NCBI GenBank assembly: GCA_947311815.1
Contig: CAMZMA010000215.1
Span: 1 to 6,516 of the forward strand
Origin: an uncultured Flavobacteriaceae bacterium
Lineage (GTDB): Bacteria > Bacteroidota > Bacteroidia > Flavobacteriales > Flavobacteriaceae
Length of the DNA stretch: 6,516 bases
Direction: 5' to 3'
The position numbers and the translations under genes are program-made. Below, piece by piece: positions 6,381 to 6,516 of this stretch; position 1 is the stretch's first letter; every line of letters starts with the position of its first letter. Below the pieces are notes generated by a model. That model was not told the origin of the DNA. It made no database searches and saw nothing but the letters and a program-made list of their open reading frames with translations.

Positions 6381-6516
6381 GAATTCAACTCATAAACGCG
6401 ACAGTTTGGTTAAACAATAATTTTTCCATTGCAAATATAGGATTTTCAAAGTTAAGACGTTTTCTGGGTCTATTATTTAGCTTTGTTTCAATACTTTTGA
6501 TGTACTCATCTGATAG
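6381..6516 (-). mobile_element. right-hand end of an IS30-family insertion sequence (continues past window)
   Basis: The transposase coding end reaches almost to the pheT hairpin, and the bases GAATTCAACTCATAAACGCG around its stop look like the terminal inverted repeat. In IS30-family elements of this group I recall the stop codon lying inside or next to the repeat. The outer boundary is not resolved: it could be at about 6381-6384 or up to five bases further left, inside the hairpin's 3' arm. The left end, the other inverted repeat and any target duplication lie outside the window. Confidence 0.65.
6385..6516 (-). CDS. IS30-family transposase, C-terminal 43 residues (cut by window edge)
   Basis: Reading leftward from the window edge, an open frame of 43 codons ends at TGA (6387-6385). 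It contains IKSIETKLNNRPRKRLNFEN and then PIFAMEKLLFNQTVAFMS. The NNRPRKRL block is the hallmark of the C-terminal end of IS30-family DDE transposases, where it follows the catalytic glutamate by a short stretch. The rest of the DDE domain and the N-terminal helix-turn-helix are beyond the edge, so it cannot be told whether the transposase is intact. There is no stop or frameshift in the visible part. The gene is convergent with pheT, which suggests insertion downstream of it without damage to coding sequence. The family assignment rests on motif recognition over a short stretch. Confidence 0.85.
   Translation of the reverse strand, partial: LSDEYIKSIETKLNNRPRKRLNFENPIFAMEKLLFNQTVAFMS

Noticed and set aside
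6149..6388. 79-residue minus-strand open frame across the pheT end and the hairpin
   Set aside because: It is a shadow of the FDX-ACB coding region. The real minus-strand gene here is the transposase end, in another frame.
1..6516. CRISPR array, tRNA or rRNA genes, defence or toxin-antitoxin system
   Set aside because: No direct repeats with regular spacers, no tRNA- or rRNA-like sequence and no genes of such systems were seen on either strand.

Overview
The window looks like chromosomal DNA from a member of the Flavobacteriaceae (Bacteroidota). It is AT-rich. The RecG, PheT and RsmB/NOP-type proteins read like flavobacterial versions of their families. The promoters fit the Bacteroidota -7 consensus TAnnTTTG, and Shine-Dalgarno sequences are weak or absent. 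I did not try to fix the genus.

Layout, left to right. (1) Positions 1-471, minus strand: the first 157 codons of an RsmB/NOP-family rRNA cytosine methyltransferase, cut by the window edge. (2) Positions 472-671: a divergent intergenic region with one -7 element facing each way. (3) Positions 672-2768, plus strand: complete recG, which begins with TTG. (4) Positions 2770-3570, minus strand: a complete alpha-class carbonic anhydrase with a lipoprotein signal, convergent with recG and separated from it by one base. (5) Positions 3571-3923: a 353-base non-coding stretch rich in structure. It holds a CRP/FNR-like palindrome, two GC-rich hairpins, an AT-rich imperfect palindrome and two -7-like boxes facing pheT. 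(6) Positions 3924-6350, plus strand: complete pheT. (7) Positions 6360-6380: a strong hairpin after pheT with no T-tract. (8) Positions 6385-6516, minus strand: the C-terminal 43 residues of an IS30-family transposase, so an insertion sequence begins immediately after the pheT hairpin and runs out of the window.

The genes do not form one operon or pathway. They are separate housekeeping functions (rRNA modification, replication-fork repair, CO2/bicarbonate interconversion in the envelope, phenylalanyl-tRNA charging) next to a mobile element. I found no new multi-gene system. The parts most worth a second look are non-coding: the palindrome upstream of the carbonic anhydrase, the promoter-plus-hairpin unit upstream of pheT, and the IS30 end beside the pheT hairpin.
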